Shown here: in pieces, positions 22,930 through 34,493 of the stretch
Position numbering within the stretch: position 1 is the stretch's first letter
Layout of the letters: each line of letters starts with the position of its first letter
Origin: Trichobilharzia regenti
Lineage: Eukaryota > Platyhelminthes > Trematoda > Strigeidida > Schistosomatidae
Direction: 5' to 3'
Length of the DNA: 64,000 nucleotides
Assembly: GCA_944472135.2 (NCBI GenBank)
Contig: OX235264.1
Coordinates: forward strand, 124,091,809 to 124,155,808
Translations under genes and position numbers: made by a program
The notes under the pieces: model-generated
Told to the model about the DNA's origin: nothing
What the model saw: only the letters and a program-made list of their open reading frames with translations
Database searches by the model: none

Positions 22930-24460
22930 TGGTGAATGGCAAATAGCATGAAACCTAGGTGCAGGGCCTCCTGACGCATTTAGCAACCATGGCCAGGTGA
23001 AAACACCCAAGAAACAAGGAACTCTTACGATGCATGAAGCAAGAATATATCACCCAAAAGATATGCATAAGGAGGTGGGGGCGTATCTGACATATACTCA
23101 ATAGATCATATAGTGACATGAAACGCCATGTCGCCGAGTGAAACCTAAATGGGAAACAGTGAGTTCAGCGTTATGGATTGACATGGAGAAGATATCAGGT
23201 GAGGAGCGAAATGGGAGCCCTTTGTGCGAATAACGAACTAGACTGCAGGAGGGACAGCAGAGATCAGAGTGAAATTTCAATTTGCTACTGAACTCCAAGA
23301 TGACCATTCGGAAACTGCAAGGGAATACTAAATTCAAAGTGATAGATGATGAACAAGAGGCGGTCATAGAATCAGGTCACAAAATTCATTGTGACAACAC
23401 TGAAATCATCCAGGAGAAAAAGAAAAGATCAAACAGAACGTACCATATGAGAAGAACTTGGCATTAATTAGAATCTGAATTATCTGAACAGGAATAATGG
23501 TGGACTACGACGAAATTCCAGCTGCTTTCAGCATCGACTCCACAACCACCGCCATCACCATTATCACCCTCTCGGATTAAGTGACGAAATCGAAATAAAT
23601 GTATTCAACAATTCCATTGCTTTTAAAACATGCTGGTTTGATTATTTCACGCACGGATAGAATCCAACAGTCTAACTACATATGGGCTTTTTTCTTTGAC
23701 GATCGACCAACTTGACAACAAGGTTTAAATTACCTCATTCTGAAGAAGTGTGATTAAGTTACCGTATATGATCTGAGATTTCGTGAATTCTGCTGTATCA
23801 TTGCTAGTTGGATGAAGCTCTCAGCATCAATTAATAGAGAAACGTTAGTAAATACCGGGACATATATCACTTTAGTGTTCACTCACGGAGAAATACAAAA
23901 AGCTTGTCATTCACGTAGTCAGTTTGTTAATAAGTCTTAAGGATAACGTTGCATTCATGAGAATAAGGAGTAAAGACTTCCCGTGTGACTGCAACTTCCA
24001 AACCTCGATCGAAATTATAGCCTCAATAATGCTAAGCATCGGTGGCACAGTGGCTAGGACGCTGGTCGACTATGCACATGGTGTGGCCGACGCACTCCTT
24101 TACCTTGCTAACCGAAAATTACAGAGCTGATAAAAAGGAAAAAATTGGCATGAGTCTAGCTACCTAATCCTGTAAAAATTATCTTCCCAGCTAAGAAACT
24201 TCAAGGCTGTATCTTGAAGCCCCTCATGTTCTACTAGGAAAGTAAGGTAATAAAATGAAATAATGCTGAATGCTTTAGTATTCAGTACTATTACTAGAAT
24301 TAATATGATTACTGCTATTCGAAGTGGAAATCGCGGATGAATTGTCTCAGGTGACACAAACTCCAAGACTTACAGGCGAAATCCAACTAACTGGTGGAAG
24401 TGATAGGCTGCAAGAAGAGCACTCCATGTGTACATAGAGAAGACGGAAGTGATGAAGACT
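22930..24460 (+). repeat. repeat family R4, copy ii, cut by an LTR
   Basis: Runs parallel to 16240-17760, including the SINE (24037-24250) and the start of the RTE remnant: at about 24421-24460 the codons read HVYIEKTEVMKT, the SR2 region VNIDKTEVMKI. It stops exactly where the LTR at 24461 begins, so the LTR was inserted into the old RTE. Confidence 0.65.
24037..24250 (+). mobile_element. tRNA-headed SINE, type II body, B box deleted
   Basis: The head GCATCGGTGGCACAGTGGCT is followed directly by GGCCGACGCA with the B-box arm missing, then the type II body. It is orthologous in position to the SINE at 17325-17535 within R4. Confidence 0.65.
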
Positions 24461-24925
24461 TGTGGCGGACCTTTTCATTCTACTAGCTTAGTTACCCAAA
24501 TTCACATAGAAAATAAAATACCAAATCAGTTTAGTTACGTGAAGAATATATTAAAGTTTCGTTACTTGGGTTTACAAAGATCCAAAAATCCACAATTAAC
24601 GTAATAGACCACAGAGGCGTTGCGGGAAGACTGCTCCAGTACTAACTCTCCAATGTTGACGTTGCCGGATGTCGACCAAAGTACGTAGGAAGAAACTACG
24701 GTGCTCCTGCAAAAATTTGAGATAGAAAGCAGGTGATTAAAATTGATCGACGGCAGTTGAGACGGTGGAGAAGACGGAGAGTCGGAGTCAGAACTATATA
24801 TTTACTCAAAACCCGAGGTAAAGTTCAAAGTACGGAGTTTTTGGTTAAAACAAAGTAGTGTACAATATGTTCATTTCTTACATAGTAGTAAAATTTGGAT
24901 AAATTTATTTTTGAGGACTCCACAC
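24461..24925 (-). mobile_element. LTR of a retrotransposon, minus strand
   Basis: The unit is 465 bases and, on the minus strand, starts TGTGGAGTCC and ends GGTCCGCCACA, so it has the TGTGG...CCACA ends typical of LTRs. Immediately upstream on that strand (24926-24945) is AGAGGGGGAGC, a good polypurine tract, so this is a 3' LTR. Interior sequence without a recognisable domain continues to about 25282. No second LTR is in the window. The family is not determined. Confidence 0.6.
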
Positions 24926-25282
24926 GGCTCCCCCTCTTAGAGGTCCGGAGGACTATCAGTATTGTCATCGTGGACGATTACATGAATATAAGCAATATAA
25001 ATAAGGGACAATGTCAACAATAAGGATAACAAAAAATAACAACAACAACAATGAGGATACAAAGTTTGATCAGGATGTATGGAATGCATCCGTGTCGTAG
25101 AAAGTTTAGCACATACAAGCACATACAGGAATTTAAAAAAAAATATCAAAACTTGTTATAATTTTAAATAAAAAATTTATGTACATAATAAACCATGACA
25201 TGTTCGTTAACATTTGTGAAATTCATATATAAATAGATATATACATATACTTGGTGAATACGTGTGCTTGCAGTACAGTTAG

Positions 25283-25452
25283 TGAGCATCTCATTGATAT
25301 TCAAGTATTGGTTTATAGGGATATGGTTGATTGGTTACAGGATTTCATCATCATTATTATTATTCTTTTGTTATCTCGTATTTGTAATCTGTCTTGACAA
25401 TACCTCAATTAACTGACAATCTTAGCCACTAACATTATGATTATTTACAATG
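25283..25452 (+). repeat. fragment matching the CR1 3' region at 4918-5093
   Basis: Nearly identical to the reverse complement of 4918-5093, including GTTAGTGGCTAAGATTGTCAG and the CAATCAACCATATCCC block read in reverse. It separates the LTR interior from R2 remnant d. Confidence 0.7.
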
Positions 25453-25454
25453 GG

Positions 25455-26180
25455 ACTATTTGTTTGAGTGACGCAGTACGTTTATCGTGTCATGCCTAAC
25501 GGATTTCTCATCACATAACAGCTGTGACAGATATTGTATTGTGGAGTTTTTGTACTTGCGTGTGCACCCATGGCAGTACATGCATTCAGGCGGTGAATAT
25601 AATTCTTGCTCTTCATTGTTAGGTTGATACATCAGACGTTCTTAGCTGTGTTGTTGATATCAGTATCAAAGTAAAGAATTTGTTACTTGATGCGAATAAA
25701 TCATTTATCAAGGTATATTTGAAACGATGTTTTCGTGGCGTGACGGTAATCATTCAGTTTGAGGAATTCATTGTTATCGAACTGTGACATAATATGTCAC
25801 AGTCACAATACTACTTGTAAGTCATTTCATCAGCAATTCCCTCTTATCTGTTATTCTCTTGTGTGTATATTCATCATCGGGTGCCAAGCCAAGATCACTT
25901 AGTGTAGTGAAGTGAGACGTGCATTCCTGTCTCTTCATTCTATGTGCATTGATCAACAGAAAACATGTGACATTCACATACTCAACATGTTGTGCGTGAG
26001 CATTATTCACTGATTTATACAACACGAGAAATAACACATTCTCTCTGTGCATCAATACATTAAATGGAGTACTCCTCACGTGAACTGGTGTTCATGAATC
26101 GTAAGTTAAGGTGAAGTTGAAGAGAGATGTAGATAGGTAGAGAGATAGATCACGGATAGACAGATAGATAGATGGATATT
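25455..26180 (-). repeat. repeat family R2, remnant d (upstream part only)
   Basis: On the minus strand this matches 2690-3170 of copy a, for example around ATTCATCATCGGGTG and TCGAACTGTGACATAATATG. It ends in a TCTA microsatellite at 26128-26175. The part with the small gene is missing, cut at about 25453. Confidence 0.65.
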
Positions 26181-26831
26181 TCACGAAATGCTACAGATCA
26201 CCTGTGTTGATATTAACAGGATTCGTAGAGCCATTACTCTCACTTGCTATCGAAATTAAAATCCTGGAGGACTGAAGCATCAACTCATTCAACAAAATCT
26301 GTTTGTTTACATAAATACGTAGAGTTACATATTAACTGTGCACATCTTCATGGTTTGTTTATGCAGGTATCCGGAAATGTACAGACGATTCCCTCCTGAA
26401 AATAAGTCAAAATAAGTAATACAACTCTAATTCTCCTCTTGATGATTTGTGACTTATCATCTCGTAAACGTTTTCGTCAACAAGCTTCCACTTAGAACAT
26501 TTCATGAGAATACAAACAGGCAACCGAAAAAGGAAATACCTATTCAAGACCTTGACAAATCTATATTGATTAATCAGACGCGTCCGAATCGGAAGTGAGT
26601 AATTTGGAAAAGACGTTTACATATAAGTAGTTACATAGAATAACTTCGTTGCACTGTATACGTTCTGAGAAAAGCTTTCAATCTCTTGTAGGAGTCGTCA
26701 TAGTTTGGTTAAACCTATTTTGGTGCGGCAATTCGTCAAGATAACTGAATATCATAGTATTGCTTGACTGTTACATTACGCCCACAGCTTTTTTTAAAAT
26801 AATTTAATAATTCCCATTGTAGCATTAAGAA
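26181..26831. other. no gene recognised
   Basis: AT-rich sequence between R2 remnant d and the PLE. Nothing identified. Confidence 0.4.
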
Positions 26832-27333
26832 CACAATTTTCAGCGAAGAGACTCTTTTCAACGAATTTATTATCAAGCTGTACAATCGTATATATATGGT
26901 TTTATAAAGAAATTATATCCGGTGAGGGAATTAGGTCAAAGGTGTAAATACATGAAATAATAATAGTAAGAAATAAATTTAAAATATTTGTGATTAGGTT
27001 CATAGTTTAAGTCAAGTGGAACAATAATTAATGTCATATATAAGATAATACATCGGGTGTATAGATTTTGGGGAGAGGCATATAATTGTAAGATTAATAG
27101 ACGAATGTAAAATGTTACGTAATATGGTGTGAAATTTGATAACATAGAATTTAATATTGTAAAAATAAAGATAAAAAGTATACACATGAATAATTTTTGG
27201 TTTAAAATGTCGAGTAGATCAAGTGGAAAAGATTCAGAATGAGAGTCGTAATAATAATAATAATGATAATAATAATAATAATCGAAGTAATAAGGGAAAA
27301 GTACATAAAATAATAAAATAAATGTCAATCCCT

Positions 27334-27894
27334 CTACGGCCAAGGCAGCAGTAGGGATTGTACATACTTCTTTTGTACACAAAGGTCTGGCTTAAAGTCA
27401 TGAATTGCCAAGGCCTCAGCTGTCTTTAGAAGTCTGTAACGAAGAAAACGCGGGAAGTTGGCATGAATTCTGTATAAGACCTTGAAATCATGGTCAGGGT
27501 TGACCGAGTGACAAGAGTCGATGAGGTGTTCTAAGATAGAACTTCGTACACATTTCCTTTCTCCTTTGTAAAACCAAGCTGGAATATGTTCTCGTATCCG
27601 TGTGGAGAGCATTCTCTGACTACGGCCAATGTACCTTGCTCCACAAGAGCAGGTGAACTGGTAGATGCACATGGAGGCGGTCAGACGGGGGAGCTTATCT
27701 TTTACAGAGGTAGAGAACAGTTTGCGGCTCGTGAACGTCATATGTAGTCTAGCTGCAGGGAACGTTTTACTAACTGATTTAGAAAGACGATTTTTGAGCA
27801 TATCAGAAGCTTGATCTCCTTTAAATTCCAAGTTCACGAATAGGGTTTTCTTTGGAACTGAGTCAGTGACCAGTTTAGACTGCTTCTCTTTCAT
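27334..27894 (-). pseudogene. PLE C-terminal GIY-YIG region in the inverted arm
   Basis: The frame is 186 codons and identical in sense to the last 186 residues of the long PLE frame. It covers the linker, CSCGARYIGRSQR, IREHIPAWF, HLIDSCHSV and PDLCVQKKY. It is part of the inverted arm, is not preceded by an RT domain and is not an independent gene. Near-complete identity with 29675-30234 indicates that both parts arose in one insertion event. Confidence 0.9.
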
Positions 27895-27981
27895 GTTTCT
27901 GTCAATAAATCGGTTAGGGTAACCGTTTTCTGCGAGTGTGGCTTTCAGGAAGTCAAGTTCTGAGTCGACGCAATCAGAACT

Positions 27982-30234
27982 AGACGTAGCCGTATATGTC
28001 CTAATTCCAAAACATTAAAGCGCCACACACTTAATCATATTGATGCAATCAGTTCTCGTGTGGTAGAATTAAACAGGAACATAACTCTGAGAAGTCATGT
28101 TCTGTTTGAACTTTCGACTGATGAACGCCGGCAATTCGAGGAATACGTTTCTTGTGTCATTGAAAAACAGTCCCAGTCTGCTAACCTCAAGCATCTTGAC
28201 AGTCTCAAGCAGGTATTAGCAGAAAAGCGATTCCCGACTGACCCCAATAAGTATGTATTTAATTATTCCTCCGTCACTCTTTCTGAAATTCAACTACAAG
28301 CCCTATCACTGGGCCCCAAATTCTGCAACAGTTCATCCAAAGTCAACAGACTGCATACTCAAGTGCAATTCGAAAATCTTATTAATCAGACCAACGATCT
28401 TACACCCACATCACCTGAGGAATTCCAATACTTTAAATCCACAGTTCTTGATTGCTGTCATCAGTATACTAGTTCAAAACCTAGCTCGAATAATCTTCTG
28501 ACTAAAGAGCATATAGACCAACTGAAAGAGCTAGAGAAGAATGATGATATTATCATATGCCGTCCAGACAAAGGTGGGGGTGTCGTAGTTATGAATCGCC
28601 AAGATTATAATGATAAAATCTCAGCGATCCTTTCTGACCAAACGAAATTCGCCAAACCCGACGGTGAAAAGAACAAGACACATTTAATTGAAAATCAACT
28701 GACTGATGTCTTAAAGAATATGAGGAATAAATCAGCAATATCGTCAGAAATATACGAACGCATCAGACCAGTAGGCTCCATTATACCACGTTTGTATGGA
28801 CTACCTAAAATACATAAGACAGGATTACCCCTCCGTCCAATCCTCGATATGGCGGGCTCTCCTTATCACGGAATCGCCCAATGGCTAGCCGAAATATTGG
28901 AACCAGTCAGAAGGCAAGTATCTAAGTTTTCCATTGATGATACGTTTAAATTTATTGATAGTATTAAAGATTTTAATGTCTCAGAAAAAGTCCTGTTCTC
29001 ATTAGATGTCACGTCGCTATTTACCAATGTTCCTCTCATGGAAACTGTTAGCTATTTATGTGAGTATATTGATACACATGGTTTGGAAATAGGTTTACCG
29101 ACAATCCACCTCAAAGAACTTTTATTGAGATGCACGTTGAATGTTCAGTTCACCTTCAACAATGAGATCTATAGACAGAGAGATGGCATTGTCATGGGAT
29201 CGCCACTGGGTCCTTTGTTAGCTGATTGTTTTATGGCAAAGCTGGAAAATTCTCAACTTAGTCAAACCATCGGGCATTTTGACATTTATAAAAGATACGT
29301 AGACGACACTTTCGTCATCTGCGATAAGAAAGTAGTTCTTGATGATGTTTTGTTTGCCTTCAACAACTGCCATCCTTCTTTACAATTCACCATAGAAAAG
29401 GAATCGGAACTAAGTATTCCGTTTCTTGATGTGTGCCTTAGCAGACGGAATGACGGATCTCTCAAGAGATCGATCCACCGTAAACGTACATGGAACGGAC
29501 AACTAACTAATTTTCACAGTTGGGCGCCCATTTCCAGGAAAAGGAATCTAATCCATTCACTCTGCTTTAGGATAAGGAAAATTTGTAGTTCTGATTGCGT
29601 CGACTCAGAACTTGACTTCCTGAAAGCCACACTCGCAGAAAACGGTTACCCTAACCGATTTATTGACAGAAACATGAAAGAGAAGCAGTCTAAACTGGTC
29701 ACTGACTCAGTTCCAAAGAAAACCCTATTCGTGAACTTGGAATTTAAAGGAGATCAAGCTTCTGATATGCTCAAAAATCGTCTTTCTAAATCAGTTAGTA
29801 AAACGTTCCCTGCAGCTAGACTACATATGACGTTCACGAGCCGCAAACTGTTCTCTACCTCTGTAAAAGATAAGCTCCCCCGTCTGACCGCCTCCATGTG
29901 CATCTACCAGTTCACCTGCTCTTGTGGAGCAAGGTACATTGGCCGTAGTCAGAGAATGCTCTCCACACGGATACGAGAACATATTCCAGCTTGGTTTTAC
30001 AAAGGAGAAAGGAAATGTGTACGAAGTTCTATCTTAGAACACCTCATCGACTCGTGTCACTCGGTCAACCCTGACCATGATTTCAAGGTCTTATACAGAA
30101 TTCATGCCAACTTCCCGCGTTTTCTTCGTTACAGACTTCTAAAGACAGCTGAGGCCTTGGCAATTCATGACTTTAAGCCAGACCTTTGTGTACAAAAGAA
30201 GTATGTACAATCCCTACTGCTGCCTTGGCCGTAG
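27982..30234 (+). CDS. Penelope-like reverse transcriptase with C-terminal GIY-YIG endonuclease
   Basis: The element's enzyme, open without a stop for about 750 codons. Counting from codon 28060: CRPDKGGGVVVMN (~res. 170), YGLPKIHK (~245), RT motif A SLDVTSLFTNVP (~311), motif B GIVMGSPLGPLLADC (~375), catalytic RYVDDTFV (~412), PFLDV (~455), then GIY-YIG CSCGARYIGRSQR (~620) with IREHIPAWF. This is the PLE order; the RT is related to telomerase. There is no good ATG at the start: the frame is open back to the junction with the inverted arm at 27982, and plausible coding sequence (KTLKRHTLNHIDAI) precedes 28060, so the N-terminus is probably truncated. Catalytic residues look intact. The short frames at 30186-30631 are downstream non-coding. 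Confidence 0.9.
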   Translation, partial: RRSRICPNSKTLKRHTLNHIDAISSRVVELNRNITLRSHVLFELSTDERRQFEEYVSCVIEKQSQSANLKHLDSLKQVLAEKRFPTDPNKYVFNYSSVTLSEIQLQALSLGPKFCNSSSKVNRLHTQVQFENLINQTNDLTPTSPEEFQYFKSTVLDCCHQYTSSKPSSNNLLTKEHIDQLKELEKNDDIIICRPDKGGGVVVMNRQDYNDKISAILSDQTKFAKPDGEKNKTHLIENQLTDVLKNMRNKSAISSEIYERIRPVGSIIPRLYGLPKIHKTGLPLRPILDMAGSPYHGIAQWLAEILEPVRRQVSKFSIDDTFKFIDSIKDFNVSEKVLFSLDVTSLFTNVPLMETVSYLCEYIDTHGLEIGLPTIHLKELLLRCTLNVQFTFNNEIYRQRDGIVMGSPLGPLLADCFMAKLENSQLSQTIGHFDIYKRYVDDTFVICDKKVVLDDVLFAFNNCHPSLQFTIEKESELSIPFLDVCLSRRNDGSLKRSIHRKRTWNGQLTNFHSWAPISRKRNLIHSLCFRIRKICSSDCVDSELDFLKATLAENGYPNRFIDRNMKEKQSKLVTDSVPKKTLFVNLEFKGDQASDMLKNRLSKSVSKTFPAARLHMTFTSRKLFSTSVKDKLPRLTASMCIYQFTCSCGARYIGRSQRMLSTRIREHIPAWFYKGERKCVRSSILEHLIDSCHSVNPDHDFKVLYRIHANFPRFLRYRLLKTAEALAIHDFKPDLCVQKKYVQSLLLPWP

Positions 30235-30611
30235 AGGGATTGACATTTATTTTATTATTTTATGTACTTTTCCCTTATTACTTCGATTATTATTATTATT
30301 ATCATTATTATTATTATTACGACTCTCATTCTGAATCTTTTCCACTTGATCTACTCGACATTTTAAACCAAAAAAATTATTCATGTGTATACTTTTTATC
30401 TTTATTTTTACAATATTAAATTCTATGTTATCAAATTTCACACCATATTACGTAACATTTTACATTCGTCTATTAATCTTACAATTATATGCCTCTCCCC
30501 AAAATCTATACACCCGATGTATTATCTTATATATGACATTAATTATTGTTCCACTTGACTTAAACTATGAACCTAATCACAAATATTTTAAATTTATTTC
30601 TTACTATTATT

Positions 30612-31098
30612 TTTTTAAAATGACTAAATAAAATTTCGGTGAAATTTACCTCGATCTCATCTAAGAGATTCACGAATTAGTCCATAATATTAATCAGGTT
30701 ATAAACAGAGTCTGTAATTGTAGCTCAACGATATCACTTGAAGGGATCCAGCCACGTGCGAGCATCTGCACCAAAAAATGAAAGACGGTAAGGCGCCATA
30801 TTCCATGAATGCGGTTAAACAATAGTTCGAACATTCAAGGACTACTACAAGTCCACAAACGACAGTCAGCTCACGTTTTCTCTCTTCCAATGAACCTGTA
30901 GTCTAAGCAGTAGTCATTGACTAAACTTGTCAGCATCAAAACTATCATAGCCAAAATCAAAATGACGTAGAGTGAACGGTAGGAAGTCAGATGCAAAGAA
31001 AAGTCGAATTATCTTCGGGAAATACCCCGAAGAACATCGCAAACATGATATTGTACTAGATAATTGTCTCCATGATTGTACTCATCCAGGTGACCGTA
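30612..31098. other. no gene recognised
   Basis: Unassigned sequence between the PLE and the left arm of the next inverted repeat. Confidence 0.4.
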
Positions 31099-32590
31099 GA
31101 TCATGGTACTTTGATATATATTGATAATTCTGATACTGTTCTTTAACCTTCTGTAAACTGTAACCAAATCTCTACTCCTAATTCCCCATTAAAGTCTTAT
31201 CTTAACCGCTACCTTAAAGCCTTAGTTACACTTTGAAAGTGTAACCCTATCTAGGAGTATAGAATCACAGAAAATGTACCTACCATAACTGAGTAGGATA
31301 TCGAATCCAATCATAAAAATTCAAATAAGATGAGCATGATTTGATTTAGAATGACCTTTCATTGTTCTACCGCAATCTGATTGGCTGTCGATGGTCAACT
31401 TTGACAGACGTACGCATTTGGTCATGATAATTTAATGTCAACCCTTCCTTTCTCAACAACAAGTCATTATTTTAAACAGTATGTGAACACAGTACAGAAA
31501 TTCTCAGCGTATTTAGTTCCAAACTATTCCATCCTCATATGGAAATCGCAAGTGAAGTAATAATCCAATGTGTATCATTTGTCGTAGTCTTGTTGCATAT
31601 GAAGAGAGAACCAATTACGTAGACATTTTCTTGGTTTCTTTCAAGAATTGGCGAGTGATTTGTTGGAAGTCAGTGAAAGATGTGCACGAGTTCACGTAGT
31701 GAACCTCTGATACAATTTCATGAATAAACGAGTAAGAAATGCAGAAAAGCATAAACAGTTCGTTGTATGGAAATTCTGGCAGCCAGGTGATCTGTCAGGC
31801 ATCTGTCACGGAGAATAACGCAGCTGAAGCTGAACCACACCACATTCAGCATACACAAAGTCTACGTCAACCAAATATGACAAATTTCATCTTCGATTAT
31901 ACATGACTTTGATTGTCAAGTGGCTAGTGTAGGACACCACACAGAGTCCGGGTCCATTTCACGGCGACTTAGTGGTTGTCAACTGAAGAAGGAATACTGG
32001 ATCAGATTTTCTTGATGGCACGACCACAAGTTTATCACAGTTTCGGCAATTACTGAGTCAATTACCAGCCCTTCGAACTCTGGGAAACAATCGCCTAGTT
32101 GTTCATCCATTCACTCACTTCCTATATGAAGTCGACAGTCAGTGAAATTTTCGGGTTTCGGAATTGCATCCACCATCGAAACTACAAATAGTAACAATCA
32201 GATTCAGCTTTTGAGTGAAATATGACGTGGTGGATGGAGAAAACACCGTTTCACATTTATCAGATATGTTGTGCGAATATCGACTGTCATTCGAAAACAA
32301 TTCAGCGCATTGCAATACTAGCTGGATGATTAAATAGTGAGAGTGAAGTCCATGAGATAATTCGAAATTTGAATAACTCGTGGTGAGGAGAGTGTTGTCA
32401 TGTGGTGGTGAATGTGCTGATGATAAGCTACAATTTATCAGTCCTCGTTTAACACAGTTTACATATTTATCCTTTAATTCAGTACTCTACCTAACGGCTA
32501 AGTATTGGTAACAAAATGCAAATGAATAAAGACTTATTTATTAAGGATATGTTGTCGAGTGGGACGTATATATGAGTTAGGATTATCCAA
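31099..32590 (+). repeat. inverted repeat 2, left arm (~1.5 kb)
   Basis: Reverse complement of 42243-43742 with scattered differences; x pairs with about 74840-x. The outer end is at GGTACTTTGATATAT, the inner end at GGATTATCCAA. The region between the arms holds SR2, BEL/Pao and CR1 pieces. The right arm keeps a 72-codon frame (42905-43123, minus, MNKRVRNAEKHK) that is changed in the left arm, so coding is not supported. Confidence 0.85.
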
Positions 32591-32612
32591 GGAAAGGGGT
32601 GTACACTTTATC

Positions 32613-32674
32613 TGCGTCGGTGGCACAGTGGTTAGGACTCTCGCCGACCATGCACATGGTCCCGGGTTCGAGCC
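32613..32674 (+). mobile_element. tRNA-like SINE head fused to an SR2 fragment
   Basis: TGCGTCGGTGGCACAGTGG, the A-box region, and CGGGTTCGAGCC (a perfect B box) are followed, without the closing CGACGCA, by SR2 sequence reading QQTTIGINGKNL. The head therefore joins the LINE inside its T arm. This may be a template switch during retrotransposition or an insertion with deletion. Confidence 0.7.
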
Positions 32675-33270
32675 ACCAACAGACCACAATAGGCATAAAT
32701 GGGAAGAACCTGAAAGAAACAACCTCCTTCACCTACCTGGGAAGCATTGTCTCAACTACAGGCGGAACTGACGAGGACATCAAAGCCAGAATCGGAAAAG
32801 CAAGACAAGCTTTCGTTACTCTCAAATCTGTGTGGAGGTCAACAGCACTCAGCATCAAAAATAAGATCCGGATTTTCAACTCCAATGTGAAGTCAGTGCT
32901 ACTTACCATCCGGATCAGAGACTTGGCGAGTCATAAAGAGCATCTCAAACAAACTTCAAACCTTCATTAACAGCTGTCTCCGCTCAATACTCAAGATCAG
33001 ATGGTCAGAAAAGATCAGCAACAGGGATCTCTGGGAGCGAACCAATCAGGAACCGATTGTGAAACAAATAGGCAGAAAGAAATGGAGATGAATTGGCCAT
33101 ACGCTGAGGAAACCATCAAGTGACATCACTAGACAAGCCCTCGAGTGTAACCCGAAAGGGAGGCGGCGAATTGGTCGTCCAAGGGTGACTTGGAGGAGGT
33201 TGACTTCCGCAACTACACCATCTGTTTGGCTCAATACCTTCATCCTCTACACGAGAGCTTATCTTCACCC
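32675..33270 (+). pseudogene. SR2-like RTE, C-terminal part
   Basis: The plus-strand frames read TTSFTYLGSIVSTTGGTDEDIKARI, the KSVWRSTALSIKNKIRIF region, then in another frame INSCLRSILKIRWSEKI, EPIVKQIGRKKWRWIGHTLRK and GRRRIGRPRVTWRR. The last block is the usual C-terminal end of RTE reverse transcriptases. A frameshift or deletion lies near 32905. There is no RT catalytic core, as this is only the 3' third. It lies inverted to the SR2 piece at 34494-35265. Confidence 0.8.
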
Positions 33271-33860
33271 CCTTCCTTTGCAGTCGAGTAGGTAGGCGCC
33301 TCGCTATTACTTATGGGACGGAACTTGAGTTAAGGTCGCTCATGCAATTCGTCGAAATCAACGTATTCCTGTAAGTCATCAGACTATCCAGAAACTTAGA
33401 GAGTTACTTGGAGTCATCTTGTAATTGACTACCGTTACTTTTAACAACCTCAAATACGTTCCTTACAATCATCGAAGGTCTTCCGAATATTTGACGCAGT
33501 ATACTCATAGCCTCAGAATATCCTTCCTTAGGGGGCATGAACGTACAGCACTGTATAGCTCTTGAAGCAACTCCAGTGCAGTACCTCATCAAATACATCA
33601 ACTTCATTTCATCATTTAATAAGAAACTACTCAACACGATTTCAAACTCCTTTACAAACTGTAAACAGTCAGCTGGATTTCCGTCGAAACACCGAGGTTC
33701 AAATTTAGGTCTATTATCCCTAGACTGCGAAACATGAACAACAGACTCATCAGACTGATTATCATACATATCATTACAATTAACGAGCAACTCAGCACCA
33801 CTCACTTTCCTGCTTGCTTCCAAGACGCTCTGTCCCTTCTTTGACCCAGGCATCATTGAA
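33270..33860 (-). pseudogene. BEL/Pao (Sinbad-like) gag fragment
   Basis: The minus-strand frame from ATG 33856 has PKFEPRCFDGNPADCLQF, an FEIVLSSF block, KLMYLMRYCTGVASRAIQ, YSEAMSILRQIFGRP and VRNVFEVV. This is the DUF1759-type gag seen in BEL/Pao retrotransposons (F-G-P-x-F, L-Y-L-x-x-x-x-G-A). After an in-frame stop at 33419 the similarity goes on: MSDLNSS, then VIARRLPTRLQRK. No protease or RT follows, as the fragment is cut by SR2. Naming it Sinbad-like rests on knowledge of schistosome BEL/Pao elements, not on a search. Confidence 0.7.
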
Positions 33861-34309
33861 CTTGAGTAAAAATTTCAGAAAAGTTCCACGTAATACTTGT
33901 GCAAGGAAGACTGGCAAGCACCAGGAAAGACGAACGGGAACTATCGGAAACTGTCAGTCAAGTCTGATAAACCCTCAATGTCCAGCTCTTACTACGCTGA
34001 ACCTCACGCCGTCGCTCGAAGATTTTCAGAAACAATTTGTAATAACAAACGCGAAAAACCAGAACACAGATTGGCGACTCGAGAATCCTTTAATCTTACG
34101 CCAATAGGTAACCAACAATAAGGTTATTTAATACACAAGGTCTAAGAATAAATGTTATAACAATAAATCACGATAATACTTCTGATAGTTTTCTGTCTTC
34201 TTCTGAACAGCGAACGATGAGACGATGACTGCCGTATTGATGACCCGCGAAAAATATGGAGGAGTTGGGTTTGAGCAAACAACCATGAGTTGATCGTTCA
34301 ATCTTCAAC
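33861..34309. other. possible BEL/Pao upstream region; nothing else recognised
   Basis: The sequence upstream (on the minus strand) of the gag fragment may be its leader. No LTR end or primer-binding site could be defined. Confidence 0.3.
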
Positions 34310-34493
34310 TACATTGACACTGATATAGAAATCAAGTCTGAAGTTAAGCATCTTGGGATCATTGTTTCTTCTGACCTATCCTGGTCTTCCCATGTCTTAC
34401 CGATATCTAAAAGAATATTTCGTCTGACTTTTTACATTAAGAAGTTGAGGCACTCAGGCATAACCCAACCCCTCCTCTTACAGTTTGTCAATT
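34310..34493 (+). pseudogene. CR1-clade reverse transcriptase fragment
   Basis: The plus-strand frame reads IEIKSEVKHLGIIVSSDLSWSS and then FRLTFYIKKLRHSGI. It is very close to IETKSEIKYLGVTLSSDLSW and the following region of the intact CR1 at 35704-38505, which is on the opposite strand. It covers about 60 residues just after the RT core and joins the SR2 3' piece directly at 34494. Confidence 0.8.

Larger units (their letters stand above)
26832..30611 (+). mobile_element. Penelope-like element, family A, head-to-head with an inverted partial copy
   Basis: The long copy (27982-30611, plus) is preceded by an inverted copy of its own last ~1.0 kb (26832-27981, minus); x pairs with about 57567-x. 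The inverted piece carries the terminal ~130 bases (to TTCGCTGAAAA) that the long copy lacks at its own 3' end. The same layout is seen in PLE-B at 1172-2339. Such inverted 5' partial copies are known in PLEs and are attributed to reverse transcription of dimeric templates or template switching. Confidence 0.85.
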
